Counted from the first letter of the stretch, positions 46,173 to 55,702 are shown. The stretch: 64,000 bases of DNA from Paenibacillus periandrae (GCF_022458865.1 NZ_JAJNMU010000004.1:62001-126000), one strand, 5' to 3'. Notes: generated by a model not told the origin, from the letters alone. Program-made: numbers and translations.

Positions 46173-48242
46173 ATGGTACAAAGTTTGTGGGAAGCGTCTA
46201 AAGCATCAAAGCAAGTCACCGGTCTGGATCAACTCGTTTATCGTTCCAATCTGATTGGCACGGATCGTCGCGTATGCAATTATGGTGGAGGAAATACGTC
46301 CAGCAAAACCATCGTCAAGGATTTCCGTGGTCGTGACGTAGAGGTCATGTATGTCAAAGGCAGCGGTTCAGATCTGGCTTCCATGAAAGCGTCTAATTTT
46401 ACTGGTCTGCGTATGGAGGATATTCGTCCTTTATTTGAAAAATCGGAAATGCCCGATGAAGAAATGGTCGCTTATCTGGCAAATTGCATGATTGACGCCA
46501 AACATCCACGCGCATCAATCGAAACGCTGCTGCACGCTTTTCTTCCATTTAAACACGTTGACCATGCCCATCCCGATTCCATCATCAGTCTCTGCTGCGC
46601 CGATAATGGCAAGGAGCTGGCAAGTGAAATTTTCGGAGACCGTTTTGTATGGGTCCCTTATATTCGTCCCGGCTTCACGCTCTCCAAAATGATCGCAGAA
46701 GGCGTGCTGAACAACCCTAAGGCTGAGCTTGTCCTTATGGAAAAACACGGCCTGGTCACTTGGGGCGAAACGTCTGAAGCGGCTTACGCCCAAACGATCA
46801 AAATCATTACCGAAGCGGAAAACTTCATCGAAGCACGCATTAAAGAAGAGCAGGTTTTTGGTGGCGTGAAGCATGCAGCACTTGCTGCAGAGGTACGCAG
46901 AACCGTTGCTGCACAAGTGATGCCGACGATTCGCGGCGCAGTGAGTGATGCCAAGAAGATGATTCTTTCCTTTGACGATGCCGATGATGTTCTGCAATTT
47001 GTAGGCGGACACAACTCCGCAGCATTGTCCCAGGTTGGCGCGGCTTGTCCGGATCATTTGGTCCACACGAAGGTTGTTCCCTTGTTCATAGACTGGACGC
47101 CCAATGCAGACGATATCGAAGGATTGAAAGCGAAGCTAAAAGAAGGCGTCGCTGCATATAAAGAAATGTACAAAGCTTACTTCGACCGCAACAAAAATGA
47201 AGGCGATGTGATGTTTGAGGCTGCGCCGCGTGTCATTCTGATTCCGGGTGTAGGTATGATCAACACGGGCAAAAGCTGGGCGATGTCCCAGGTTAGCGGC
47301 GCTTTGTATCACCGTGCAATAGCTGTCATGAGAGGCGCTACCGCTCTGGGTCAATTCGTATCGCTAAGCGAAAACGAATCCTACAATGTGGAATATTGGC
47401 CATTAGAGCTTTACAAATTGTCACTCGCTCCTGCAGAAGCGGAATTTTCCCGCAAAATTGCTTTTATTACCGGCGGAGCTGGCGGGATTGGCAGTGAAAC
47501 GGCTCGTCGTCTTGTATCTGAGGGTGCGCATGTCGTACTGGCCGACCTTAACCTGGAGGGTGCCGAGAAGGTTGCGGCAGAAATCAATGCCAAGTATGGA
47601 GAGAACCGCGCGATTGCCGTCAAGATGGATGTAACGAGCGAAGAAATGATTCAAGCTGCTTATGCTGAGACTTCTATCACCTATGGTGGTGTGGACATTA
47701 TCGTCAACAATGCCGGTCTTGCCACCTCAAGTCCCTTTGATCAAACATCACTCAAGGAATGGAATCTGAATATGAACGTGCTTGGAACGGGATATTTCCT
47801 TGTGGCCCGTGAAGCCTTCATCCTGATGAAGGAACAAGCTATCGGCGGTAACATGGTATTCATTGGCTCCAAAAATTCCATATATGCTGGAAAAAGCGCG
47901 TCTGCATACAGCTCTGTCAAAGCGCTGGAAGCTCATCTCGCACGTTGTATCGCTACAGAGGGCGGAGAATTTGGTATTCGCGTCAATACGATTCTGCCGG
48001 ATGCGATCCTGCAAGGCTCTGCGATCTGGAACGGAAGCTGGCGCAATGAACGTGCCGCTGCCTACGGCATTGAGCCCGATCAACTGGAAGAGCATTATCG
48101 GAAACGCACCACCCTGCTCGTTAATATTTATCCGCGTGATATCGCCGAAGGAATTGCCTTCTTTGCATCTTCCAAATCCGATAAAACCACAGGCTGCATG
48201 CTGACAATTGACGGCGGCGTTCCTGCTGCATTCACTCGTTAA
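46173..48242 (+). CDS. rhaEW: Bifunctional rhamnulose-1-phosphate aldolase / L-lactaldehyde dehydrogenase
   Basis: 689 residues, a fusion of two enzymes. The N-terminal ~400 residues are a class II aldolase/epimerase domain (zinc-ligand region HVDHAHPDSI; VLMEKHGLVTWG). The C-terminal ~260 residues are a short-chain dehydrogenase with cofactor motif ITGGAGGIGSET, NNAG, and the YSSVK catalytic Tyr/Lys. It cleaves L-rhamnulose-1-phosphate to dihydroxyacetone phosphate and L-lactaldehyde, then oxidises the aldehyde to L-lactate. Same architecture and length as B. subtilis RhaEW (YuxG). First gene of the rhamnose operon; ribosome binding site CGGAGGTA. Confidence 0.95.
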   Translation: MVQSLWEASKASKQVTGLDQLVYRSNLIGTDRRVCNYGGGNTSSKTIVKDFRGRDVEVMYVKGSGSDLASMKASNFTGLRMEDIRPLFEKSEMPDEEMVAYLANCMIDAKHPRASIETLLHAFLPFKHVDHAHPDSIISLCCADNGKELASEIFGDRFVWVPYIRPGFTLSKMIAEGVLNNPKAELVLMEKHGLVTWGETSEAAYAQTIKIITEAENFIEARIKEEQVFGGVKHAALAAEVRRTVAAQVMPTIRGAVSDAKKMILSFDDADDVLQFVGGHNSAALSQVGAACPDHLVHTKVVPLFIDWTPNADDIEGLKAKLKEGVAAYKEMYKAYFDRNKNEGDVMFEAAPRVILIPGVGMINTGKSWAMSQVSGALYHRAIAVMRGATALGQFVSLSENESYNVEYWPLELYKLSLAPAEAEFSRKIAFITGGAGGIGSETARRLVSEGAHVVLADLNLEGAEKVAAEINAKYGENRAIAVKMDVTSEEMIQAAYAETSITYGGVDIIVNNAGLATSSPFDQTSLKEWNLNMNVLGTGYFLVAREAFILMKEQAIGGNMVFIGSKNSIYAGKSASAYSSVKALEAHLARCIATEGGEFGIRVNTILPDAILQGSAIWNGSWRNERAAAYGIEPDQLEEHYRKRTTLLVNIYPRDIAEGIAFFASSKSDKTTGCMLTIDGGVPAAFTR

Positions 48243-48275
48243 TCATTGATGGTGCAAGTATGTTTTTAAGTGTAC

Positions 48276-48336
48276 TCCGATGTATACAAACCAATACAAT
48301 GAATGCAATTAATTTCACCCCTTTGTATACATCGGA
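48276..48336. repeat. 15-bp inverted repeat with 31-nt loop, upstream of the ASRT-like gene
   Basis: TCCGATGTATACAAA (48276-48290) and TTTGTATACATCGGA (48322-48336) are exact reverse complements. Each arm also contains the short palindrome TGTATACA. It lies within the 130-bp gap after rhaEW. There is no U tract, so it is either a processing/stability stem in the operon mRNA or a two-box operator for an internal promoter. Confidence 0.85.
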
Positions 48337-48372
48337 TAACTCATAGATTTACTATTAAAAGGAGGCCGTGAC

Positions 48373-48750
48373 ATGCCGTCTGCCACAGGGGAAAAGCTTT
48401 GGATTATTCCTGACGGTTACATTCCGGAGTTCAGCTCAGGGACGTTAACCAGCCACGAATCGATCTGTGTATTGAACACATCTTCAGAGGATGCCCACAT
48501 TACCATTACGATTTTTTTCGAGGACCGTCCTCCGCTTGAGGACATTCAGGAAATGGTTGCCGGCCGCCGTACCAAGCATATCCGCACGAGCTCCCTGGCT
48601 ACCAAGGAAGGAACATCTATTCCACTTGGTGTTCCCTATGCCATTGAAGTACAAAGCAATATTCCGATTATCGTACAATACAGCCGTCTGGATACAACTC
48701 AGGCCGAGAATGCTCTGATGTCAGTCATCGCTTATCCCATCAAATCCTAA
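48373..48750 (+). CDS. ASRT-like (sensory rhodopsin transducer family) small beta protein
   Basis: 125 residues with the family look of the Anabaena sensory rhodopsin transducer: GEKLWIIPDGYIP at the start, SHESICVLNTSSEDAHITIT in the middle, and FEDRPP, then VQSNIPIIVQYSRLDTTQAE near the end. There is no rhodopsin gene. The position between rhaEW and rhaA, with AGGAGGCC before the ATG and 18 bp to rhaA, makes it a member of the rhamnose operon. It probably binds a sugar or sugar derivative or has a role in mutarotation or regulation; not known. Confidence 0.8.
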   Translation: MPSATGEKLWIIPDGYIPEFSSGTLTSHESICVLNTSSEDAHITITIFFEDRPPLEDIQEMVAGRRTKHIRTSSLATKEGTSIPLGVPYAIEVQSNIPIIVQYSRLDTTQAENALMSVIAYPIKS

Positions 48751-48768
48751 GGTAGAGGAGCAAAACCC

Positions 48769-50031
48769 ATGGACAAAAATGTTCAAGCCAATTATGAATT
48801 AGCAAAAGAGCTGTACGCAGCTCACGGCATCAACGTCGATCAAGTGCTCGAGCAGCTGGAAAAAGTCAAAATTTCGATGCATTGCTGGCAAGGCGACGAT
48901 GTAAAAGGATTTCTTAATCGTGATCAGGATTTGACCGGCGGTATTTCCGTAACCGGTAATTATCCAGGAGCAGCACAATCCCCTGCACAGCTTCGAGCGG
49001 ATCTGGAGAAAGCGTTCTCTTTAATTCCCGGCAAGCACAAGGTAAATCTCCATGCGATCTATGCGGATACAGATGAAAAGGTCGAGCTGAATGAGCTGGA
49101 GCCGAAGCATTTTCAAAAATGGGTAGACTGGTGCAAGGAGCAAGGCTTGGGTCTGGACTTCAATCCGACTTGTTTTTCCCATGAAAAATCCAAAGATGGA
49201 TTTACATTAAGCCACTCCGACCCCGAAATACGTCAATTCTGGATCGATCACTGCAAAACCTCAAGAAAAATCGGCGCCTTTTTCGGTGAGCAATTGGGTC
49301 AAACTTGCGTCACGAATGTATGGGTTCCAGATGGCTACAAGGATGTTCCGGCAGACCGTATGGCACCAAGACAGCGCCTGAAATCGGCATTGGACGAAGT
49401 ATTCGCTGAAGAGCTCAATCCAGCCTATAACCTGGACGCCGTTGAAAGCAAGCTGTTTGGACTCGGCTCGGAAGCGTACGTGGTCGGCTCCCATGAGTTC
49501 TATATGGGTTATGGCATCCAGAATAACAAGCTGATCTGCCTGGATGCAGGTCACTTCCACCCGACAGAGGTCATCTCCAACAAGCTGTCATCCCTTGCCC
49601 TCTTCACCGATGGCATTCTGCTGCACGTCAGCCGCCCGATGAGATGGGATAGCGATCATGTGGTAACACTGGACGATGAGCTGATCGAGATCGGCAGAGA
49701 ATTAGTGCGCGGTAATCTGCTTGAAAAAACACATATTGGCCTCGATTTCTTCGACGCGAGCATTAACCGTGTAGCGGCTTGGGTAATCGGTACACGCAAC
49801 ACGATCAAAGCACTGATGCGGGCGATGCTTGATCCCGTGGAAGCGTTGAAGAAAGCCGAGCTTGAAGGCGACTATACTACACGTCTGGCATTGACAGAAG
49901 AGTTCAAATCCTATCCTTTTGGCGCCATCTGGGATTACTATTGTGCATCCAAAGGCGTGCCGGTGCGTGAAGAGTGGCTGGCAGAAGTAAAATCCTATGA
50001 GCAGGAAGTATTGCTTAAACGCGGAAACTAA
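48769..50031 (+). CDS. rhaA: L-rhamnose isomerase
   Basis: 420 residues, family length. Typical segments include [14 protein letters not shown] near residue 35, [31 protein letters not shown] and [12 protein letters not shown], where the metal-binding Glu/Asp/His lie. Converts L-rhamnose to L-rhamnulose. Followed by the kinase after 23 bp. Confidence 0.96.
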   Translation: MDKNVQANYELAKELYAAHGINVDQVLEQLEKVKISMHCWQGDDVKGFLNRDQDLTGGISVTGNYPGAAQSPAQLRADLEKAFSLIPGKHKVNLHAIYADTDEKVELNELEPKHFQKWVDWCKEQGLGLDFNPTCFSHEKSKDGFTLSHSDPEIRQFWIDHCKTSRKIGAFFGEQLGQTCVTNVWVPDGYKDVPADRMAPRQRLKSALDEVFAEELNPAYNLDAVESKLFGLGSEAYVVGSHEFYMGYGIQNNKLICLDAGHFHPTEVISNKLSSLALFTDGILLHVSRPMRWDSDHVVTLDDELIEIGRELVRGNLLEKTHIGLDFFDASINRVAAWVIGTRNTIKALMRAMLDPVEALKKAELEGDYTTRLALTEEFKSYPFGAIWDYYCASKGVPVREEWLAEVKSYEQEVLLKRGN

Positions 50032-50054
50032 TTAACGAATAAGGGTGATATCCT

Positions 50055-51530
50055 TTGGGGAACATTGTCGCTTTTGATCTGGGGGCGAGCAGCGGCAGAG
50101 CGCTGCTCGGCCGCCTGACGGATGGCAGGATCGAAATCACGGAGCTTCATCGGTTTTCCAATGATCCGGTGCAGGTGGGCGACCGCTTGCATTGGGATAT
50201 TTTACGGTTGTATCATGAAATCAAGCAAGGACTGCTAATCGCCAAAAATCAGGGAATTGAAGTAAACAGCATCGGCATTGATTCCTGGGCCGTTGATTTT
50301 GGCTTTATCGGCAAAAATGGCGAGCTGGTTGGGAACCCTTATCATTACCGGGATCGACATACGGAAAATATGATGGAAACCTTGTTTGCACAGATACCTG
50401 CGTCGGTTATTTTTGGGAGAACAGGCATTCAGTTTTTGCAGTTTAATACAATATTTCAGTTGTTTGCGCTCAAACAGGCTAACTCCCCTTGGCTGCAGGC
50501 AGATAACCGCTTTTTAATGATTCCGGATTTGCTGAGGTATTTCTTGACGGGCGAAATGCACAATGAGTTTTCGAATGCTACAACGACTCAACTGTTCAAT
50601 CCCGTTAAAGGTGATTGGGATGCTGAGCTTCTCCGACTACTGGAATTCCCTGCAGCGTGGTTTGGCAATGTGCTGCAGCCAGGAAGTCAAGCCGGTATGC
50701 TGCAAGCATCCGTCTGTGAAGAGCTGGGCATACCTTCGATTCCCGTTTATGCAGTTGCCGAACACGATACAGGATCAGCCGTCGCAGCGGTTCCGGCTAC
50801 GGATCGATCCTTTGCTTACTTGAGCTGTGGCACCTGGTCGCTGATGGGAACCGAGGTACACAAGCCGGTCATTAATGAAATGGCGCAGAAGCTTAATTTT
50901 ACTAATGAAGGTGGTGTCGAGGGAACCTATCGCCTGCTCAAAAATATTATGGGCCTATGGATTTTGCAGGAAAGCCGCCGCATGTGGGAGAAAGCAGGAA
51001 AATCGTATGCTTTTCCCGAATTAGTACAATTGGCCGGAGCTGCTCAGCCATTCAAGGCGTTCATAGATCCTGATGATGCCTTGTTCCTGGCTCCTGGAGA
51101 TATGCCTTCAAGAATAGCCCAATATTGCCGTCAAACTGGACAGCAAGCCCCTGAAACGGTCGGTGAAATCGTTCGCTGCATTCTCGAAAGCCTTGCCCTT
51201 AAATACCGCTACGTGTTTGAAATGACGGAACGCTTGTCCGGGCAACGGTTTAACGGCTTGCATATGGTTGGCGGCGGTATTCATAATACGCTGCTCTGCC
51301 AATGGTCAGCTAATGCGATTGGCAAGCCGGTATGGGCGGGGCCATCTGAAGGCAGCGCTATCGGCAATATGGCCGTTCAATGGATTGCTCAAGGGGTATT
51401 CCAGGACATATGGGAAGCACGCCAGGTGATCCGGGATTCCTTTAGTATTATCACTTATGAACCTGAAGCACAAGATCAGTGGGCCGACGCCTACGATCAA
51501 TTTCTGAAGCTGACAGGAATGACTGAATAA
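50055..51530 (+). CDS. rhaB: Rhamnulokinase (FGGY family)
   Basis: 491 residues from a TTG start at 50055, with AGGGTGAT upstream. The N-terminal phosphate-binding loop is AFDLGASSGRALLG. The FGGY signatures are SIGIDSWAVDFGF and, in the C-terminal lobe, LHMVGGGIHNTLLCQ. Phosphorylates L-rhamnulose to the 1-phosphate, the substrate of RhaEW. Confidence 0.95.
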   Translation: MGNIVAFDLGASSGRALLGRLTDGRIEITELHRFSNDPVQVGDRLHWDILRLYHEIKQGLLIAKNQGIEVNSIGIDSWAVDFGFIGKNGELVGNPYHYRDRHTENMMETLFAQIPASVIFGRTGIQFLQFNTIFQLFALKQANSPWLQADNRFLMIPDLLRYFLTGEMHNEFSNATTTQLFNPVKGDWDAELLRLLEFPAAWFGNVLQPGSQAGMLQASVCEELGIPSIPVYAVAEHDTGSAVAAVPATDRSFAYLSCGTWSLMGTEVHKPVINEMAQKLNFTNEGGVEGTYRLLKNIMGLWILQESRRMWEKAGKSYAFPELVQLAGAAQPFKAFIDPDDALFLAPGDMPSRIAQYCRQTGQQAPETVGEIVRCILESLALKYRYVFEMTERLSGQRFNGLHMVGGGIHNTLLCQWSANAIGKPVWAGPSEGSAIGNMAVQWIAQGVFQDIWEARQVIRDSFSIITYEPEAQDQWADAYDQFLKLTGMTE

Positions 51531-51532
51531 CA

Positions 51533-51541
51533 TTGTTTGTG
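51533..51541. promoter_or_regulatory. Half-site of the rhamnose operator
   Basis: TTGTTTGTG, identical to part of the left arm at 46082-46090, 15 bp before the DeoR-family start. A possible autoregulatory contact. Confidence 0.4.
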
Positions 51542-51555
51542 AAAAGAGGTTAAGT

Positions 51556-52317
51556 ATGCTGGTTGCGGAGCGTTATGAAAAGATTGTAGGTTTGGTCAAC
51601 GAAAGAGGCGGTATCCGAGTTTCTGAGCTGAGCGAGCTATGTCAGGTAACGGAGGAGACGATTCGACGTGATCTGGACCGCTTGGAGCAAGCTGGACGAC
51701 TGCGCCGCTCGCATGGCGGAGCGGTCAGTGTCAAGGACAATCAGCAGCCGGAAATTCCATATGCTGAACGGGAAATCACCTATGCCGATGAGAAGAAACG
51801 TATAGCTCAGGAAGCGATCAAGCGAATCGACCTGAAGGATCGTATCTTGCTGGATGCCAGTTCCACGGCTTGGTATATGGCTGCCGATCTGCCTGATCTG
51901 TCTCTCACCGTATTGACCAATGCAATCAAGGTCGCAACGGAGCTAAGCAGTAAAGAAAAGATCGAAGTCATCTCAACAGGCGGCATATTAGCGCAGCGTT
52001 CCTTGTCCTTCGTAGGGCCACTGGCCGAGCGTTCCCTGGACGCCTACCATGTCAATAAAGTTTTCCTGTCGTGCAAGGGCGTTCATCTGGACCGCGGCAT
52101 CAGCGAATCCAACGAGCTGCAGGCCCGTATTAAGCAAAAGATGATCGGCATGGCGGACGAGGTGATTCTATTGGCCGATTCCAGTAAATTCGGTGTGCAG
52201 GCGTTCACTCATGTTGCCGATTTGTCTGAGGTCGATGTCATTATTACGGACCGCCGCATAGACAAGGAAACGCTAAAGCGGCTGCAGGAGCTCGGGATTA
52301 GCGTTATTACGGTGTGA
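51556..52317 (+). CDS. rhaR: DeoR-family repressor of the rhamnose operon
   Basis: 253 residues. N-terminal winged helix-turn-helix (IRVSELSELCQVTEETIRRDL, RRSHGGAV) and the DeoRC sugar-phosphate-binding domain (LDASSTAWYMAADL; LTNAIKVATEL; STGGILAQRSLSFVG). Family members respond to sugar phosphates, so rhamnulose-1-phosphate is the expected signal. Last gene of the operon, 26 bp after rhaB. The symbol follows B. subtilis usage and is given by context. Confidence 0.88.
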   Translation: MLVAERYEKIVGLVNERGGIRVSELSELCQVTEETIRRDLDRLEQAGRLRRSHGGAVSVKDNQQPEIPYAEREITYADEKKRIAQEAIKRIDLKDRILLDASSTAWYMAADLPDLSLTVLTNAIKVATELSSKEKIEVISTGGILAQRSLSFVGPLAERSLDAYHVNKVFLSCKGVHLDRGISESNELQARIKQKMIGMADEVILLADSSKFGVQAFTHVADLSEVDVIITDRRIDKETLKRLQELGISVITV

Positions 52318-52389
52318 GACGGAGAGTCTGTAAGGCAATTTGTTTGTTAGTTGTACAAATACATGATCAAAGCCACTCATTTCATAGAA

Positions 52390-52436
52390 GAAGCCTAAGG
52401 TTCACAGTCGATGTGTGAACCTCAGGCTTCTTTTCT
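52390..52436 (+). terminator. Rho-independent terminator of the rhamnose operon
   Basis: GAAGCCTAAGGTTCACA / TGTGAACCTCAGGCTTC (one mismatch) with a short loop, followed by TTTTCTTTC. The most stable hairpin in this part of the window. Confidence 0.92.
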
Positions 52437-52440
52437 TTCA

Positions 52441-53416
52441 TTAGACAGTTTTGTTAAAGACCTGAATGGGCTGTCTATGAAAAATATATGGTGAAACATG
52501 TTTGTTAACAAAACCTTGGAACGACTGATTAGACACATTGACGCTTTGCTCAGTATACAGCTTTTGAACAGTTGGCACGGTAAAGGAACGGCATTATTCA
52601 CAGAATCCAAAACAGGAGAGGTTGCGGTTACATCAGTAAGTGTCATTCCGTCAATCGACTGTTTGAACAAAAGTTTCTGGTAGGTAGCTTCGCTAACCGT
52701 TGAGCCTGCCGCAAATTTAACAGTTATGCTACCGTTCACCGCGCTAACAGATGTTATCGTTGCTGGAATCTTGCCAACGATAAAGCCCAGCGTATTGACA
52801 GCTGTTCCATTCAAATAGGACAAGCTGTACACCACGTTTTGATCTGCCGCTGCCGACTGCACTTCGGTCACCTTGAAGGTAACGGTATTACCGGATGCTT
52901 GAACCAGGGAATGCTCCTCAGTTGAGCCTGCTCCACAGGCTCTCCCGTCGTTGGATGGGCGGCAAGCGTGAAACCTGCTGATACCGTCCTGGAGAGCTTG
53001 TAAGCCACAGTATAGACAATTGTCTGGGCAATGTTCGTCGCAGCTATTGTGGGTACGCTCAGCGATACCACAGTACCGTCTGAATTCAGCTGGAGACCCG
53101 AAGGAACGATAACCTGAGGATTACTGCCTCCGTACACCGATTGTGTAACAACGAAGTCTTTAATAGTAGGTGTGCTCGAAGGAGCACTACTAAAGCTAAT
53201 GGTAATGAGTCCATTCTGCACACTTATTCCAGGCAGCGGTGAGTCAGGATCGCGTTGTTCGGTTCCGTCAGGACGTACGATAACGGCGTCAGCTGGAATG
53301 ACTGCAGGGTGCGCAGCAGCGAATGTTTTAAAAGCAGACAGATTAAGCTTACCGAGATTCGCAGCCATGAATTCGGCATAATTGAGTCGGCCCTCCGGTA
53401 AATCCGCAATAAAACT
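52441..53416 (-). pseudogene. Remnant of a surface protein with bacterial Ig-like repeats
   Basis: Open coding can be followed through three frames. Frame A covers 53416 to about 52940 (FIADLPEGRLNYAEFM, ISVQNGLITISFSSAPSSTP). Frame B covers about 52930 to 52620 (EEHSLVQASGNTVTFKVTE, VSAVNGSITVKFAAG). Frame C runs to the stop at 52441 (SFTVPTVQKLYTEQSVN, HRQPIQVFNKTV). Two Ig-like repeats are recognisable by the paired strands VQNGLITISF / VNGSITVKF and VVSLSVPTI / SFTVPTVQK. There is no start or signal peptide, the 5' side meets a TGA, and two frameshifts break the rest. Truncated and decayed S-layer- or adhesin-type gene. Confidence 0.75.
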
Positions 53417-53985
53417 TCAATTTATGAAATCTATCATGTTTTTTGAGGAAAATACAGGGATTAGCAACATGTAAATTTATTAAACCAATTCTCTAAATTA
53501 TTTATCTTTTAAAAATTAGTACCTATTAAATCAAGTACCTATTAGGAAAAGTATCAACAGAAGCAAAGCCAGATCAGACAAAGATGATTATTCAGCCTGT
53601 GAATAACTTTTCAGACAAGCTATCCACTTATGTGCATAAATTCAGACTCGATGATAATTGAGTTATAGATTCAGAGATTTGCAATATATCCCCTTGTTAA
53701 TAACTAATTCCCCTAAGAAGGCTGCATACTTATCCCCTATCTCCCAACGGTCCACAAAAGCTGTCTAATTAATTAACTACACGTACTGTAATATTTCGAA
53801 ATAACTAACCATGACGCTTACCAATAGTCTGAATTCATAACTTGAAGTTAATAATAGAGGGCAACCAGCCGCTGATACAGCGAATCCTGTTGCCCCTAGC
53901 TGTCGAAATAGGTGGGAATCCACGATAGTTCTGTGTGAATTCTACTTTTGGGAATAATCGTCAATTGATTTCTGGTAAGACTAAC
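53417..53985. other. AT-rich gene-free stretch with DnaA-box-like sites
   Basis: No gene. Contains a direct repeat AGTACCTATTA (53518 and 53534), and DnaA-box-like 9-mers TGTGAATAA (53598, one mismatch to TGTGGATAA), CTATCCACT (53620) and TTATCCCCT (53730). A hairpin lies at 53859-53895. It flanks the rep-like gene on its 3' side. An origin role is an inference. Confidence 0.45.
53859..53895. repeat. Two-level inverted repeat
   Basis: GGGCAAC/GTTGCCC outer arms with CGCTG/CAGCG inner arms around a 3-nt loop. On the minus strand it is followed by TCTATTATT. Terminator or cruciform; located beyond the rep-like gene's own end hairpin. Confidence 0.6.
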
Positions 53986-54009
53986 AGCCCCCTGAAATTA
54001 CAGGGAGCT
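53986..54009 (-). terminator. Hairpin overlapping the stop of the rep-like gene
   Basis: AGCCCCCTG/CAGGGAGCT (one mismatch), 6-nt loop. It includes the TAG stop at 54008. The U tail is poor. Confidence 0.5.
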
Positions 54010-55372
54010 ACGCGATAACTTTTCCATTTATTGTAGATGATTCAAGCTCAAGCAGGAAATCCTCCAGATAAAAAGCCTCATGCTGAAGAGTGCTGCCTCT
54101 GAACCCATGCTCGTTCGTGGAAGAGACAGGTTGATTCAACGGTTTGCCATACCTCTCTCCAAGCTCAGAGACTGCTCTGCTGCAAACCTTGGCAAATTCG
54201 CGAAGCGAGAACTTGTCCTTGATCGCGCGGAAGAACTGGAGCGGCCTTGCTTCGGCATATACCCCTTCATCTTGAGACGCCTCTATATACCGATAAGCTC
54301 CGGTTTCCTTCATAATTTCCATATAGGCAGCAAAAGAACGATCCTCAAGCTCGACAGTAAGCAGGCTGACCAAGTCCATACCATGATAACCATAGCGCAT
54401 CACGATGTCCCGAATCCGAGCCGCTGCAAAACGCAGTATGGTCATGCTGGCATTATGTAAGAGCTGAGCCAAACCGAGGAATACACTGCCATTGCCAAGC
54501 TGCTCTACCTCAGAAACCCGATAAAAGCTGAGCAGCTGACGCAGACGAGAGACTGTTTGGGAGTAGGGGATTTTTGCTTTTGGAACCATACGGTAATGCG
54601 CACCAGGCACATGCTGAACAACGAAGGTCGGGTTAAGCACCCAATGAACAGCCCAACGGCCCAGCGCATCCTTTTCCACTGAGCATTCCAGAAATAACCG
54701 CTGCCCATTGATCTCCACCTCAGAAAGAGACTGCAATAATTCCCGAATTTGCGCGGGGCGTGATTTATGAGTCAGTGTGTACAACCACGAATGGCGTCCA
54801 AGCAGCTCTTTATCTTTATGCTTCAGCTTTTCTCCATTTTTGTTCACCATATACAAATACAGCTTTTGAGCGGCAATCGGCAAATTTGTAAACGAAGAGG
54901 TGAACACCAGGGGGTGAAACAAGACAAAACGGCCAGTATCCCGTTTAAAGGACTCCAGCTTCCACTCATTAATAATCCCACTGCGAGAAACGGACAAGAT
55001 GCCAAGGGCAATAAGCTTGTGAGCCTCCGCGTAAAATTGCTCCTTCGTGCAGCTCTCCTCGTACTCTTCGGCCATCAATTGATACAGACGGTGCAGCGGA
55101 CAGCCTGCCAGCGTCCCCTCCGTGTTAAAGCGGCGCGAGATCGTCATCATAAAACGGATAGTCGTCCCGGTAACGTGAAATTTGCGAAGCGGATGGCTGT
55201 TCTTGCGGAACATGACCACCGAATCGCTAGCATAGGACTTCTCCAGATTGAATAGATCGGTGAGGAAGGTATGATCTACCGAGACGGGGTAAGTGCTGCC
55301 CAGATTCTTATTGCCCAGCTGCAAATAGCTCGCGCTGCGGTTTACGTCTGACTTTCGTTTGGCCTCTCCCAT
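54008..55372 (-). CDS. Replication-initiator-like DNA-binding protein (plasmid type)
   Basis: 454 residues, start at 55372 (MGEAKRKSDV). Basic, soluble, with winged-helix-like stretches: FHVTGTTIRFMMTISRRF, then LPIAAQKLYLYMVNKNGEKL and KSRPAQIRELLQSLSEVEI, reminiscent of the first winged helix of plasmid initiators. No catalytic motif. The case rests on position: iteron-like repeats 385-690 bp upstream, an antisense-type RNA candidate in its leader, and an AT-rich region with DnaA-box-like sites after it. I do not recognise a precise family. Alternative: a phage or plasmid regulator. Confidence 0.55.
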   Translation of the reverse strand: MGEAKRKSDVNRSASYLQLGNKNLGSTYPVSVDHTFLTDLFNLEKSYASDSVVMFRKNSHPLRKFHVTGTTIRFMMTISRRFNTEGTLAGCPLHRLYQLMAEEYEESCTKEQFYAEAHKLIALGILSVSRSGIINEWKLESFKRDTGRFVLFHPLVFTSSFTNLPIAAQKLYLYMVNKNGEKLKHKDKELLGRHSWLYTLTHKSRPAQIRELLQSLSEVEINGQRLFLECSVEKDALGRWAVHWVLNPTFVVQHVPGAHYRMVPKAKIPYSQTVSRLRQLLSFYRVSEVEQLGNGSVFLGLAQLLHNASMTILRFAAARIRDIVMRYGYHGMDLVSLLTVELEDRSFAAYMEIMKETGAYRYIEASQDEGVYAEARPLQFFRAIKDKFSLREFAKVCSRAVSELGERYGKPLNQPVSSTNEHGFRGSTLQHEAFYLEDFLLELESSTINGKVIA

Positions 55373-55539
55373 GACTCGATCATACCCCCTTCCACAGCTT
55401 TACAGGTTAATTTGAAAAAATTTGAAAAAAAACTTTACAGGACAAGTGCAATTCATTACAATATACGGACAATCCCTTAAAAGACAAAATTTAAGCAGAC
55501 CTTCAATCGCGCCTTTTTTTGCGGATTAAGGTTGGGTGA
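55373..55539. other. Leader of the rep-like gene
   Basis: AT-rich. Holds a direct repeat CTTTACAGG at 55398 and 55433 (35 bp apart) and a repeated AATTTGAAAAA motif. GGAAGGGGG lies just before the start codon on the minus strand. Confidence 0.4.
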
Positions 55540-55679
55540 GGTTGCTGACTGCTGGTAACAGCTGCAACCGGTATGGATTTATCGACAATATGAGTATCCA
55601 GTGTAATCTGGAGCTCGGAAAGTAAGGTTTGGCGACTTTACTTCCCAGCGAAGCCTCCGCTCACAGCGGAGGTTTTTTT
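55540..55679 (+). ncRNA. Candidate four-hairpin RNA ending in a rho-independent terminator
   Basis: On the plus strand, opposite to both rep-like genes: hairpin 1 GGTTGC (55540)/GCAACC (55569) with inner CTG/CAG; hairpin 2 TCCAG/CTGGA (55597-55612); hairpin 3 GGAAAGTAA/TTTACTTCC (55617-55645, one bulge); hairpin 4 CCTCCGCT/AGCGGAGG (55654-55672) directly followed by seven Ts. A plus-strand terminator where no plus-strand gene exists implies a transcript. Antisense to the leader of the rep-like gene, the setting of copy-control RNAs. The promoter and 5' end are not resolved. Confidence 0.6.
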
Positions 55680-55682
55680 GTT

Positions 55683-55702
55683 GATCCTGATCACTCAGGA
55701 TC
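55683..55702. repeat. 20-bp inverted repeat
   Basis: GATCCTGA/TCAGGATC with a TCAC loop, between the RNA candidate and the iteron array. May be a dimeric Rep-binding operator, as seen in iteron plasmids. Confidence 0.7.

Noticed and set aside
48276-48336. Riboswitch or rho-independent terminator
   Set aside because: One simple stem with a long loop, no alternative pairing seen and no U run.
52422-53368. Two separate small genes, or programmed frameshifting
   Set aside because: No start signals or ribosome binding sites; homologous Ig-like strands run through three frames, no slippery sequence is evident, and the 5' end is cut by a stop. Decay explains it better.
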